A stretch of 11,926 bases of DNA from an uncultured Treponema sp. (GCA_934699065.1 CAKUWD010000079.1:1-11926); one strand, 5' to 3'; counted from the first letter of the stretch, positions 1-7,877 are shown. Notes: a model not told the origin generated them from the sequence alone. Made by a program: numbers and translations.

Positions 1-39
1 GGTGGTTGTGTAGCCGTTTAACGGCGTATCGAAACCACC
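1..39 (+). repeat. Palindromic repeat copy R1 at the left edge
   Basis: This is the first of six related palindromes in the window. The outer arms are GGTGGTT and AACCACC, and the inner stem is GCCGT/ACGGC around a 3-nt centre. It reads in the orientation called B here (GGTGGTTG... to ...GTATCGAAACCACC). It has TGTGTA where the other copies have TGAGTA or TGAGTG. It ends 11 bp before the likely start codon of the HD-domain gene. The window begins exactly at its first base, as expected if an assembly broke at a high-copy repeat. Confidence 0.85.
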
Positions 40-50
40 ATGTAAAGCAT

Positions 51-1145
51 ATGACTAATTATTTTGATGCCTATGACTGGGACACAATGCTGAATGCACA
101 TGCCCCAGTTCATTATGATATCTCCGAATATTTCAATATCCTCTGCCCACGTGAAGACTATCCGCCTTTTTTAGACCGCTATACCCAGCTGCCGCTTATG
201 CAGAGGCTCGCCGGTGTTGGCCTTCTTTGCGGAACCGACTGGACACCTCTTTATAAAAACCGCTTTTATTATTCCCGTCTGGACCACAGCAAGGGGGTTG
301 CCCTTATTGTCTGGCATTTTACCCACGATAAAGCGCAGACAATTGCAGGCCTTCTTCATGATATTTCGACTCCGGTTTTCTCGCACGTTTCTGATTTTAG
401 AAAAGGCGATGCTTTGACACAGACGGCAACGGAAGAACCTACCGCAAGAATTATTCGTGGAGATGCCGAACTTGGACTCCTGCTTGCAGAAGACGGACTA
501 ACCGCAACCCAGGTTGAAGACTATCACATTTACCCGATTGCAGATAATGAGATTCCGCAATTGAGTGCGGACAGGCTGGAATATATGTTTCCGTCTGGAA
601 TGGCTCTGGATGGCAGCTGGACAATGGAAGAAATCCGCTGCTGCTATAATGATCTTGTGATTTTGAAAAATGAAGAAGGGCGTGATGAGCTGGGCTTTCA
701 GCATATAGAAATTGCTGAACTTTACTGCGAACACTTTTGCATGATAGGGCACATTCTTCAACTGAATGAAAATAAACTTACCCTACAGCTGCTCGGCCAG
801 ATTATGAACATGGCAGAAAAGGCAGGTGTGCTCAGTGATGATGATTTTATGCAACTCAGTGAGCGAGAAGTGATGGAGAAATTAGATACGGTGATTGAGC
901 CTGTCGAAATCACCGTATTAGCCCGAATGTACAAAACCTTCCGTACAATGACTAAGATTGAACATACAAGCGAACCTTTGGGTGATGATTATTTTTGTGT
1001 GAACCTTAAGGTTAAGCAGAGATATATTAATCCATTAGTGGTTTGTGGAAAACGGCTCTCGGAGGTCTCAGAGAAGGCACGGCGCATTATTGACGACTTC
1101 AAAACTTACTCCGACACTCCTTACGGTTGCGTCAAACTCCTTTAA
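51..1145 (+). CDS. HD-domain protein, dNTPase/SAMHD1-like phosphohydrolase family
   Basis: This 364-residue protein carries an HD metal-binding signature in its first third: His79 in the DHSKGV segment, the His103-Asp104 doublet in LLHD, then His112 and Asp115 in PVFSHVSDF. That arrangement resembles the HD proteins of the dNTP triphosphohydrolase/COG1078 type, which hydrolyse phosphate esters of nucleotides; the actual substrate cannot be read from the sequence. No signal peptide or membrane segment is seen, so it is probably cytoplasmic. The ATG at 51 is chosen over an in-frame TTG at 6, because the TTG and the codons after it lie inside repeat R1 and encode repeat-derived residues. No clear Shine-Dalgarno sequence precedes the ATG. 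The yhbY-like gene starts 16 bp after the stop, so the two are probably cotranscribed. The HD assignment is good; the exact family is uncertain. Confidence 0.75.
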   Translation: MTNYFDAYDWDTMLNAHAPVHYDISEYFNILCPREDYPPFLDRYTQLPLMQRLAGVGLLCGTDWTPLYKNRFYYSRLDHSKGVALIVWHFTHDKAQTIAGLLHDISTPVFSHVSDFRKGDALTQTATEEPTARIIRGDAELGLLLAEDGLTATQVEDYHIYPIADNEIPQLSADRLEYMFPSGMALDGSWTMEEIRCCYNDLVILKNEEGRDELGFQHIEIAELYCEHFCMIGHILQLNENKLTLQLLGQIMNMAEKAGVLSDDDFMQLSEREVMEKLDTVIEPVEITVLARMYKTFRTMTKIEHTSEPLGDDYFCVNLKVKQRYINPLVVCGKRLSEVSEKARRIIDDFKTYSDTPYGCVKLL

Positions 1146-1161
1146 TCACTAGAATAGAGCC

Positions 1162-1458
1162 ATGATTGAATTAACAAGCAAACAGAGAAAAAATCTTGAA
1201 AAACTTGCCCACGACCTTCAGCCGGTAGTAATTGTTGGCGGTGCAGGCGTAACAGACGGCGTTATTTCTATGGTAGACAATTCCCTCGCCGCACACGAAC
1301 TTATCAAAGTAAAATTCAATGAATACAAAGACGAAATCCGCGAACTCACAACAGAGCTCTGCGAAAAAACAGACGCAACCCTGGTACGTATAATCGGCTT
1401 TACAGTAATCCTTTTCCGCGAGGCAGAAGAGGAAGAAGATAGAAAGATTAAAATTTAA
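1162..1458 (+). CDS. yhbY: YhbY family RNA-binding protein (CRM domain)
   Basis: At 98 residues this is the usual length of stand-alone CRM-domain proteins such as E. coli YhbY, which associates with pre-50S ribosomal particles. Family hallmarks are visible: an N-terminal helix with the LTSKQRKNLEKLAHDLQP pattern, the RNA-contacting loop GGAG at 26-29 within VIVGGAGVTDGVI, the KVKF strand near 50, and a C-terminal IIGFTVILFR strand at 77-86. The tail is acidic and then lysine-rich. It follows the HD gene by 16 bp on the same strand with only a weak ribosome binding site, so translation may depend on the upstream gene. The role in ribosome assembly is inferred from the family. Confidence 0.88.
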   Translation: MIELTSKQRKNLEKLAHDLQPVVIVGGAGVTDGVISMVDNSLAAHELIKVKFNEYKDEIRELTTELCEKTDATLVRIIGFTVILFREAEEEEDRKIKI

Positions 1459-1489
1459 GTTCGTCTTCCAGCAAAATTCCGCTTTTTCA

Positions 1490-1495
1490 TATAAT
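1490..1495 (+). promoter_or_regulatory. Possible -10 element for the Rpn-family gene
   Basis: A perfect TATAAT lies in the 109 bp between yhbY and the Rpn-family gene. The sequence at -35 spacing (TTCCAG, 1466-1471, 18 bp spacer) is a poor match. Transcription from here would give a leader of about 65 nt. This is a plausible housekeeping promoter only; the surrounding A+T richness makes chance matches common. Confidence 0.3.
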
Positions 1496-1555
1496 ATTTT
1501 TCATTTTTTTCCCAAATCTTTTCCTAAAATCGCACATCGAGGCAATATTATATAT

Positions 1556-1560
1556 GGAGG
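1556..1560 (+). promoter_or_regulatory. Strong ribosome binding site of the Rpn-family gene
   Basis: GGAGG lies 7 nt before the ATG at 1568. It fixes that start codon over a competing ATG at 1554, which opens a short shadow frame. It also shows that this genome uses canonical Shine-Dalgarno sites, in contrast to several genes here that lack one. Confidence 0.7.
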
Positions 1561-1567
1561 AAATAAT

Positions 1568-2482
1568 ATGCCTATTGAAAACAGAGAAATTAAATCCGGG
1601 GTCTTTGCAGACCTTTTTGGAGATGATGAAAAAGATGGAAAGAAAAACTTTCTCTCCCTTTACAATGCAATTCATGATACGAATCTTAAGTTCGAAGAAA
1701 CTCACATTGAACAAAAGAAGATTCCACAGGCCGTTTACAAAACTTTTTACAACGATGTAAGTATGCTCATAAACGGCAGGCTGATTGTTCTTATTGAGCA
1801 TCAGAGTACACCAAATAGAAATATGCCCCTACGCTGCCTGGAATACTATGTGCATCTTCTTTATGGAATAGTTCCGGCAAAGGCACGCTATAAGGAAGCC
1901 CTTTATAAGATTCCAACTCCTGAGTTTTATGTTTTTTACAATGGACAAAAGCCCGTCAAAAAAGAATGTGTAATGAAACTTTCAGAAGCTTTTCTTGAAA
2001 GACAGGATGATCCGGCTTGTGAGGTGAAGGTAAAATTCAAGAATATCCGAGGGAAAGAAGGTGAAAACTTGCCCGTCGTTCAGAAGTGTGATATCCTTAA
2101 GCAGTATTGTGAGTTCATGGAAATTGTTTTCCGCCATCAGGCAGAATTAAAGGCACAACCGACAAATGAAGAAATGCAGAGCTGCTATGAAAAAGCAATA
2201 AACGAAGCAATTTCCAGAGGCATTCTTGCAGATTATCTTACCCGCAAGAGCACGGAGGTTAGGAATATGTTCGTTGGAGAATACGATTATGATCTGGACA
2301 TGCAGGTAAAAGCCGAAGAAGCCCGCGAGGAAGGTCTTGCCGAAGGTCAGCAGCAGAAGGCTATTGAAGCCGCAAAAAATATGCTTAAGAAAAATTACCC
2401 GACATCTGATATTTCAGAAATCACAGGGCTTCCACTCGAGCTGGTGCTGAAAATGCAGAAGCAGATTTCTGTAACGATTTGA
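1568..2482 (+). CDS. Rpn-family recombination-promoting nuclease / putative transposase (PD-(D/E)XK)
   Basis: This 304-residue protein resembles the Rpn (YhgA-like) family, PD-(D/E)XK nucleases that are often present in many copies per genome and were shown in E. coli to promote RecA-independent recombination. The nuclease core is visible as Asp63 in YNDVSML, the following strand RLIVLIEHQST with Glu77 and Gln79 (the E-x-Q version of the catalytic motif), and the aromatic stretch LEYYVHLLYG. The C-terminal 50 residues have the family's typical layout: a charged helix (EEAREEGLAEGQQQ), a helix of the AAKNMLKKNY type, and a short helix-turn-helix-like end (DISEITGLPLELVLKMQ). Length is normal and the frame is intact, so it is probably functional. 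It is likely a single-gene transcription unit facing the lipoprotein gene. Confidence 0.85.
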   Translation: MPIENREIKSGVFADLFGDDEKDGKKNFLSLYNAIHDTNLKFEETHIEQKKIPQAVYKTFYNDVSMLINGRLIVLIEHQSTPNRNMPLRCLEYYVHLLYGIVPAKARYKEALYKIPTPEFYVFYNGQKPVKKECVMKLSEAFLERQDDPACEVKVKFKNIRGKEGENLPVVQKCDILKQYCEFMEIVFRHQAELKAQPTNEEMQSCYEKAINEAISRGILADYLTRKSTEVRNMFVGEYDYDLDMQVKAEEAREEGLAEGQQQKAIEAAKNMLKKNYPTSDISEITGLPLELVLKMQKQISVTI

Positions 2483-2499
2483 GACTGGCACACGGATTC

Positions 2500-2519
2500 G
2501 GAATTACTAACGTAATTCC
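2500..2519. terminator. Hairpin between convergent genes, possible bidirectional terminator
   Basis: A perfect 8-bp stem (GGAATTAC/GTAATTCC) with a TAAC loop lies in the 41 bp between the convergent stop codons at 2482 and 2524. No T-tract follows on either strand, so it is not a classical intrinsic terminator. Position and symmetry still suggest transcript 3'-end formation or protection. Confidence 0.45.
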
Positions 2520-2523
2520 ACTC

Positions 2524-5205
2524 TTACGGTGCAGGTGGATCCTCGCTGTCGTCGAGAGATACTGAGAAGGTATATAAACAATAATTATTCCAGTTACCCG
2601 ACATATGAAGGTTACCCGTACTAAAGTCTTTGTTGCTTTTTAGAGCTTCCAAAGTTCTTGTAGCGCTTTCAGTACCTTTTTCACATACACCTAAATTCAT
2701 CTCTATACAATAATCATAACATGCATCTCCATAAAAATAGAAGATACTTGATTTAGCCGTAAGCCAGACATAATTACTTTCTGCAATGGTAGGACGATAA
2801 TAATTCATTCCGCTATCTCCAACATGAGAACCAGTACCAGAGTTATTTTCAACAAGACAAGTTTTTTCACCCTCATATAAATCATCAGGGTTATCAACAT
2901 CAATATATAGAGTATTTCTTATACAAGGCCATTTTTCCCATCCGCCGGTATCGCCATATATATGAATGTTAGTGGAAATCTGTACTTTTACCGGTTTAAT
3001 CTTTGCATATACGAGTCTTGAAATATCAACATAACTTGTACCTGGTTTTGAAACCCTTATAGTCAAAAGATGATAACCATCACTAATAGTTCTGTCTGTT
3101 ACTGCGCCTGTTGTATCATCAACACGGAAGTCTATTGAGAAGCCGCTAGCTTCATATGGATTTATAGCACTCGCTTTAAGATTGTCATTTCCATCAGTCA
3201 AATAGCTGTACATAACAGCATCATAAGAAATATTATTTGCAGGATTAATCATTACCCCGTCTTCTGTACCGTTGTCGAAAGAGAACACCGGTGTAACCGA
3301 CTCAAGCTTACCTTCATTCGAAATCAAGAAAAGTTCTGTTCCGTCAAGCGGCTGTGCCAGATCAAATTTCGAAACTTCATTTGCCAGATTCACACCAGAA
3401 CCGGCTGCTATATCAACATATTGCGTACCCACTATATATCGTGCTGGTTTAATAATTCCTAATGGAGTAGTTCCGGTTAGAGAGCTGGAAATAACAATTT
3501 TTGCTGTTTCGAAAGAATTATTAGTATTCAATTGGATTTTATCGTTTGCTGCAATGCTTATATTTCCACCCAGTTTAATTGTACCGCCAGCACCAACTAT
3601 TATGCTTATTCCACCGTTATTAATTGTTCCACCGTAAAGTTCTGTAACACTCGAATTTGAACACGATATTGAGTTTGCAAATCCGGCAGAATTACCACTG
3701 ATTTCGCCAGAGCTCATTATAAAGGTTCCGGTATTGACGAGACCTCCGGCCAGGGAATCTGTCCAGTCGTCACATATATTTAAATTTATTTTGCCTCCTG
3801 TAAGATAGCAGGTCCCGGTATTATTAACACCAGCTGAACCGTTATAACTTTTATTACCTGTAATTAAAGTTCCATCATCTATCCATACTTCTGCACCAGC
3901 GGCTATAAACATTCCTCCACCATCTTCATAATCATATCCAAAACCATTTGTAATCTTTATGTTTTTAAGATGAACTGGTACATCTGTATTCACAGTCAGA
4001 ACAGTAACTGTATCGTCACCACTTACATAGTTTCCGTTTAAAACATCCTGAGGAACTCCGCTGTCATCCAGACCTGTGGCACCGCGGATTGTAAGGGAGT
4101 TTGCATGAATGGTAGCCGGAATTGTTTGAGGACCTCTAAGCTCGCCTTTTATGTAAATCGTATAGTTTTTAGTGGCATCTGTAACCAATGAGATTGCATC
4201 ATCAAAGTTTACTTTTGGATTTAAAAAAGTTCCCGTTTGTTTTGTATAAGTAGCAGCAGAAGGATTATCTGTTGTACGTGATGAATCAACATAAATCTGT
4301 GTGAGCTTAAAGCTGTCTACCAGTGCAGCAGTTACGATACAGGTTGTAGTCTTATTTCCATTTGCATCTGTGGTTGTATGAAACCACGGCTCCCTTCCAT
4401 TCTGTACCCAGGTGTCGGTGGTAAGGTTTGCAAACATATTAACATATTCTGTAAAAGAAAAAGCTATCTGGCCGGTACAATTACTACTTGTAAAAAAGTC
4501 AAAGGTTACGGGCCAGGCGCCAGCGACAATTCCGTCCTGAAGCCCGTCTGTGTCATATTCGCCGGTTTGAAAAGTAAGAACATCACCTTCACGAGAAGCT
4601 GTAATATTTGTACTTGAAGTTTCTGAGAACTGTACTATTGCCCTGGCAGAATTGATTCCTGAACCTGCAATATTAACTGCAAGATTCAGAATACCGCTGT
4701 CTTCACCTATTGGTTTAAGTGTTATGTCTTTAGATACAACAGGATTGATGTTGTTGATTGGAAAGCTCTCGCTTATGCCTTTTAAAAGTTCGTAATCATT
4801 TCCTAAAATCGTCTTGGTTACTGTAATATGGATTTTATAGTTTTTTTCTGTGTCACCGGCAGGAATTGAAATTGTATATGATGAATTATCCGCAGATGGT
4901 GTACCTGTATAAATATCATTATTATCTGTTGTGTTTATGGCTTTGATGTCGTAAGAAAGTCCTGTTGAAGGGACAGAAGGAAAAGCTGTGCGGGATTGTC
5001 CGTTCAAGCCTGACATTGCAAGTACAGCTGGGAGTGCGCCGGTTGTCTGCATAGAGCCGGAAACTGTAACATATTTTTGTTCGGAGATTATTTTTGTCTC
5101 GGGGGTTTCAACAAGATTATTGCAGGAGGCAAAAAGCAGCAAACAAAGTGCAGTTAATAAGGTTAGCCCCCCCCTATTCGAATGTATAGCTCTTTTTAAT
5201 TTCAT
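2524..5205 (-). CDS. Large surface lipoprotein with beta-helix-like repeats and a poly-G tract in the signal peptide
   Basis: This 893-residue protein begins with a basic, then hydrophobic signal peptide and a lipobox LFASC, with Cys28 as the predicted lipidated residue followed by Asn-Asn. The first ~175 residues are Thr/Ser-rich beta domain sequence (VTVSGSMQTTGALP near 47). Residues of about 300-600 contain short Gly/Asn/Ile-rich turns (GGGMFIAAGAEV, YLTGGKINLN, FIMSSGEISGNSAG, ELYGGTINNGG) typical of right-handed parallel beta-helix and polymorphic-membrane-protein-like surface proteins of spirochaetes. The C-terminal third has no recognised domain, is rich in Tyr, Asp and Cys, and ends in DSEDPPAP. 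An outer-surface or periplasmic location is inferred. Codons 11-13 contain a run of eight G (5167-5174 on the plus strand), described in the findings. A ribosome binding site AGAGGG lies 11 nt before the ATG. The ligand or role is unknown. Confidence 0.8.
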   Translation of the reverse strand: MKLKRAIHSNRGGLTLLTALCLLLFASCNNLVETPETKIISEQKYVTVSGSMQTTGALPAVLAMSGLNGQSRTAFPSVPSTGLSYDIKAINTTDNNDIYTGTPSADNSSYTISIPAGDTEKNYKIHITVTKTILGNDYELLKGISESFPINNINPVVSKDITLKPIGEDSGILNLAVNIAGSGINSARAIVQFSETSSTNITASREGDVLTFQTGEYDTDGLQDGIVAGAWPVTFDFFTSSNCTGQIAFSFTEYVNMFANLTTDTWVQNGREPWFHTTTDANGNKTTTCIVTAALVDSFKLTQIYVDSSRTTDNPSAATYTKQTGTFLNPKVNFDDAISLVTDATKNYTIYIKGELRGPQTIPATIHANSLTIRGATGLDDSGVPQDVLNGNYVSGDDTVTVLTVNTDVPVHLKNIKITNGFGYDYEDGGGMFIAAGAEVWIDDGTLITGNKSYNGSAGVNNTGTCYLTGGKINLNICDDWTDSLAGGLVNTGTFIMSSGEISGNSAGFANSISCSNSSVTELYGGTINNGGISIIVGAGGTIKLGGNISIAANDKIQLNTNNSFETAKIVISSSLTGTTPLGIIKPARYIVGTQYVDIAAGSGVNLANEVSKFDLAQPLDGTELFLISNEGKLESVTPVFSFDNGTEDGVMINPANNISYDAVMYSYLTDGNDNLKASAINPYEASGFSIDFRVDDTTGAVTDRTISDGYHLLTIRVSKPGTSYVDISRLVYAKIKPVKVQISTNIHIYGDTGGWEKWPCIRNTLYIDVDNPDDLYEGEKTCLVENNSGTGSHVGDSGMNYYRPTIAESNYVWLTAKSSIFYFYGDACYDYCIEMNLGVCEKGTESATRTLEALKSNKDFSTGNLHMSGNWNNYCLYTFSVSLDDSEDPPAP
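5167..5174 (-). repeat. Homopolymeric G8 tract (C8 on the plus strand)
   Basis: Eight consecutive G on the coding strand form the codons AGG GGG GGG (Arg11-Gly12-Gly13) of the lipoprotein, just before the hydrophobic core of its signal peptide. By direct reading, seven G gives TAA immediately after GGC, and nine G gives TAA about 17 codons downstream. Only the present length, or one differing by a multiple of three, is open. Confidence 0.95.
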
Positions 5206-5233
5206 ATTTATACAAACCCTCTAATTATTTTTT

Positions 5234-5262
5234 AACATATCATAAAATATCCTGTTCTTCAA
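5234..5262 (-). promoter_or_regulatory. Candidate promoter of the lipoprotein gene
   Basis: Read on the minus strand, TTGAAG (5257-5262) and TATGTT (5234-5239) are separated by 17 bp, matching four of six bases of each sigma-70 consensus box. It lies in the 60 bp between the upstream gene's stop codon and the lipoprotein start. Cotranscription from upstream is also possible. Confidence 0.35.
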
Positions 5263-5265
5263 TAA

Positions 5266-5886
5266 TTATTCATTTGTAATACGGCCGAACGCCCAGCGCA
5301 CAATTGCGAGCGCATACTTCATTTGTGATTCTGGTAAAAAGATATAATTCTTCTGCTCCCCTTCATCTCCGGTCGCAGTAAGCTGCATTACACTATTTGA
5401 GACAGAAAGCACAGCGGTAAGACTTGAAAGCGGAAGCTCGCTGGTTCCTGATTTTGTAAAGATTACGGCGCGCTGATCTGTAACAACAAAATCACCTTCA
5501 TTATCTTTTTGAGTTGTTTCTGTTGCATAGAGAATCTTTTCTCCCGAATTCAGTTTAAGACGCAAAAAATGAACGAGTGGAATTTTAGAATCATTATTAA
5601 GAGGCAGCCTATATAGATTCGTGTCCACATAGGGATTTTCATAATCAGATTTTTTTCCGGCTGAACGGAAATTTCGCCATAAAACAAGAATCAGAATTAT
5701 AAGGAAGAAAAGGAAAACGTAAAAACTTCGGCCAAGCGCACGGCCACCCTGTTTTTTAACTGAACGGGGAAGGCGTTCTTCATCCTCTTCTGATTTTTTT
5801 GGAATCAGATTTACTTTTTTTGTCTGAAGCTGGCGAAATCTTTTTTTCTTTTTTACTTGGGCGTCCCGGATTTGCCGGTGCATCAT
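5266..5886 (-). CDS. Membrane-anchored protein with a bacterial PH-like domain (C-terminal part of a split reading frame)
   Basis: From the ATG at 5886 this frame encodes 206 residues: a Lys/Glu-rich stretch, one membrane segment (SFYVFLFFLIILILVLW), then a C-terminal domain starting near LRLKLNSGEKILYAT. That domain has the strand pattern of bacterial PH-like domains (GEKILYA, FVVTDQRAVIF, LPLSSLTAVLSV, a closing amphipathic helix ESQMKYALAIVRWAFG). Two readings are possible. It may be a separate gene starting at 5886, where AAAGGAGG lies 11 nt upstream, and overlapping the previous frame by ~107 bp. Or it may be the second half of one gene broken by a one-base change in an A7 tract. The join SDSKK/SEEDEER across the tract at 5794-5800 is compositionally smooth, so I favour the single-gene reading (~287 residues). 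It runs on from the ABC importer genes; function is unknown. Confidence 0.6.
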   Translation of the reverse strand: MMHRQIRDAQVKKKKRFRQLQTKKVNLIPKKSEEDEERLPRSVKKQGGRALGRSFYVFLFFLIILILVLWRNFRSAGKKSDYENPYVDTNLYRLPLNNDSKIPLVHFLRLKLNSGEKILYATETTQKDNEGDFVVTDQRAVIFTKSGTSELPLSSLTAVLSVSNSVMQLTATGDEGEQKNYIFLPESQMKYALAIVRWAFGRITNE

Positions 5887-6130
5887 AAGCAGTTTCGCCT
5901 CCTTTGTATTTAAATGGAAGAGAAACTCCGCCTGTGTTATACGAAGGTTCGAGAAGCAGGATAAAAGCAACAATCGCAATATAAAGAAGTGAGCCCGCTC
6001 CGGTAATTATGATTTTTCGTTTTTTCTTCCAGGCAGTTTGAAACCACATGAGGGCAAGGCCTATCGGAATAAGGATGATGCTGCAAAAACAAGCTATTGT
6101 AATGATTGAAAAGACTTTATCTCTTTGCAT
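5780..6130 (-). CDS. Small protein with two membrane segments (N-terminal part of the split PH-domain gene, or a separate gene)
   Basis: This frame encodes 116 residues: a short N-terminus, membrane segment 1 (about 7-30, ending in ALMWF), a basic loop (WKKKRK, 34-39), membrane segment 2 (about 41-60, ending in AFILLL), then a hydrophilic Lys/Ser tail that stops right after an A7 run. Its start overlaps the 3' end of the ATP-binding gene by 37 bp with a GGAG 10 nt upstream, so translational coupling is likely. On its own it matches nothing I recognise. Joined to the next frame it would give a two-plus-one membrane-segment protein with a PH-like domain. The tail's Lys/Ser composition continues naturally into the other frame, which supports a frameshift in one gene. 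Confidence 0.55.
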   Translation of the reverse strand: MQRDKVFSIITIACFCSIILIPIGLALMWFQTAWKKKRKIIITGAGSLLYIAIVAFILLLEPSYNTGGVSLPFKYKGGETAYDAPANPGRPSKKEKKISPASDKKSKSDSKKIRRG

Positions 6131-6879
6131 TCGAAATCAACTCCAAATGTATACTTTAAATTATCTGTATTCATTATATCAGAGGGAGAGCCGAAAAGCA
6201 CGGATTTTTTTGGTGGCAAAAGAAGGATTTTGTCGGCAAAGCGGGCTGCTAAGTTGATGTCGTGAACGGCCGCAAGAACTCCGAGATTCTTTTTGTGGGC
6301 AGTGTCGCGAAGCAGAGCCATGAGGTGAGGCTCGTATACATAATCGAGATTTGCGGCCGGTTCGTCGAGGAGAAGAAAGCGCGGAGTTTGGGCCAGAGCC
6401 CGGGCAAGACGGATTTTCTGAAACTCGCCGCCGGAAAGTTCGTGGATATAGCGTTGTGAAAAATCTGAAAGACCGAGTTCGCCTAAAACTCCGTCCACCA
6501 CTTCGTAATCCGCCGCGGCATAGTTCGCAGGGCCGGCCCCGAAAATTGAGCGTTTAGTGTAAGCGTATCTCCCCTGAAGCACGTAGTCGCGGACAATAAA
6601 GTTCCACTCAGAATATTCGTTTTGCTGCAGGTAAGCGATAAGACGGGCGGCCTCACGGCGGGGAAGCTTTGAAAAATCGGCCAACTGCTGACCGCCACCG
6701 GAAACTTTCAGACCTGCATCTGCAACTCCGGCCATCACGCTCAGCAAAGTTGATTTACCGGCACCATTAGGCCCGCAAAGACAAACGAACTCGCCTTGCC
6801 GTAAGCTAAAGCTAACATCAGATAAAACTATTTTATCGCCGTATGAGGCAGAAAGATTTTGTATTTTTAATTCACTCAT
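6094..6879 (-). CDS. btuD: ABC transporter ATP-binding protein, cobalamin/iron-siderophore type
   Basis: This 261-residue ATPase of the FecE/BtuD class would energise import through the adjacent permease. All nucleotide-binding elements are intact: Walker A GPNGAGKST (36-44), Q-loop in AYLQQNE (Gln85/86), ABC signature LSGGE (148-152), Walker B FLLLDEP (168-174) with the D-loop NLD (177-179), and switch His206 in AAVHDIN. The frame is open further upstream, but the start at 6879 is chosen because it gives MSELKIQNLSASYGD, a normal ABC N-terminus. It is preceded 5 nt away by GGGAGG and overlaps the permease stop codon in an ATGA arrangement. Substrate assignment to B12 rests on context. The iron-siderophore alternative cannot be excluded from this subunit alone. 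Confidence 0.85.
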   Translation of the reverse strand: MSELKIQNLSASYGDKIVLSDVSFSLRQGEFVCLCGPNGAGKSTLLSVMAGVADAGLKVSGGGQQLADFSKLPRREAARLIAYLQQNEYSEWNFIVRDYVLQGRYAYTKRSIFGAGPANYAAADYEVVDGVLGELGLSDFSQRYIHELSGGEFQKIRLARALAQTPRFLLLDEPAANLDYVYEPHLMALLRDTAHKKNLGVLAAVHDINLAARFADKILLLPPKKSVLFGSPSDIMNTDNLKYTFGVDFECKEIKSFQSLQ

Positions 6880-7877
6880 TTTCGCCTCCCGAGACACAAG
6901 GCCAGGAAGAATGGAACTCCGAGAATCGAAGTGATGATTCCCGCAGGAAGCTCTCCCGGTGCAATGATGATTCGCGCAAAGGTATCTGAAAGCAGCAGGA
7001 GGGCCGCTCCAAAAATCATACTGAATGGAAGAAGAGTGCGGGCGCGAGGGCCAAGAAATTTTCTTACAATATGCGGAGCGATGAGGCCTACAAAGCCGAT
7101 GGTGCCGCCCGCACATACTGCACAGCTGACGGCAAGTGAACCGCACAAAAGAACGAGAACCCGAAGCCGGTCTACTTCCACGCCAAGGGCAGCAGCAGAT
7201 TTTTCGCCACCGGTGAGTAAGTCGAGTGGACCAGAAATCGCAAACATCAGAATAATCGAAATTAAGGCCGGCAGAGCAATAAAGGTCAGCTCGTTCCAGC
7301 TGCGTCCGTTGAAGCTGCCAAGAATCCAGGTATAAATAGAATGAAGTTCTTTGTTACAGGTAAGAAGCAGCATAGAACTGACGCTTGAATAAAGAGTTCC
7401 AAGGGCTGTACCGCAAAGCAGCAGCATGACAGAAGAGGCCTTGCCGCTGCGGCTAAAAGCGAGGGAAGTTACCAGCGCACCGGCTCCAAGGGCACCGGCA
7501 AAGGCACAAAGATTCACAGGCGAAATAAAAGCCCCAACTCCACCGCGGCCGGTCAAAGCCATCACCCCAGGCACAATACTTGCAATAACTGCGCCAAGTG
7601 TAGCCCCGGAAGAGATTCCCATAATGCCGGGTTCAGCCAGCGGGTTACGGAAAAAGAGCTGGAAAACAGCGCCGCTTCCGCCAAGCAAAAGGCCTGTAAT
7701 AAAAACAAGCAGCACGCGGGGAAGGCGCAGCTGCCATAAAATGATATTTTCGAATTTATCTCCCTGCCCAAATACAGCCGCAAGACTCACTTTTTCTGCG
7801 CCGAGCATAAGGGCGAGAATCAATGAGATTACCAGGAGAATAGGAGATATGATTTTCCAGAAAATATCACGTTTCAT
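6876..7877 (-). CDS. btuC: ABC transporter permease, FecCD/BtuC family
   Basis: This 333-residue polytopic membrane protein has the length and about ten hydrophobic segments of the FecCD/BtuC family. Family signatures seen are LPRVLLVFITGLLLGGSGAVFQ (about 52-73, broken here only for naming), the loop RNPLAEPGIMGISSGA (77-92), GGTIGFVGLIAPHIVR (257-272) and the C-terminal PAGIITSILGVPFF (311-324). The GTIGFVGLIAPH stretch lies in the cytoplasmic coupling region that contacts the ATPase. Its stop codon overlaps the btuD-like start by 4 bp. The ATG at 7877 lacks a recognisable Shine-Dalgarno sequence, and palindromic repeat R2 ends 15 bp upstream. It may therefore be translated less efficiently than, or coupled differently from, its neighbours. 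B12 as substrate is inferred from context. Confidence 0.85.
   Translation of the reverse strand: MKRDIFWKIISPILLVISLILALMLGAEKVSLAAVFGQGDKFENIILWQLRLPRVLLVFITGLLLGGSGAVFQLFFRNPLAEPGIMGISSGATLGAVIASIVPGVMALTGRGGVGAFISPVNLCAFAGALGAGALVTSLAFSRSGKASSVMLLLCGTALGTLYSSVSSMLLLTCNKELHSIYTWILGSFNGRSWNELTFIALPALISIILMFAISGPLDLLTGGEKSAAALGVEVDRLRVLVLLCGSLAVSCAVCAGGTIGFVGLIAPHIVRKFLGPRARTLLPFSMIFGAALLLLSDTFARIIIAPGELPAGIITSILGVPFFLALCLGRRK

Noticed and set aside
1568..2482. Rpn-family gene as an insertion sequence
   Set aside because: No terminal inverted repeats or target duplications are visible around it. The family is a nuclease and not a classical IS transposase.
6880..7146. Upstream extension of the ATP-binding protein frame (about 89 extra residues)
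   Set aside because: The extension is out-of-frame permease sequence. The ATG at 6879 has GGGAGG 5 nt upstream and gives a normal ABC N-terminus.
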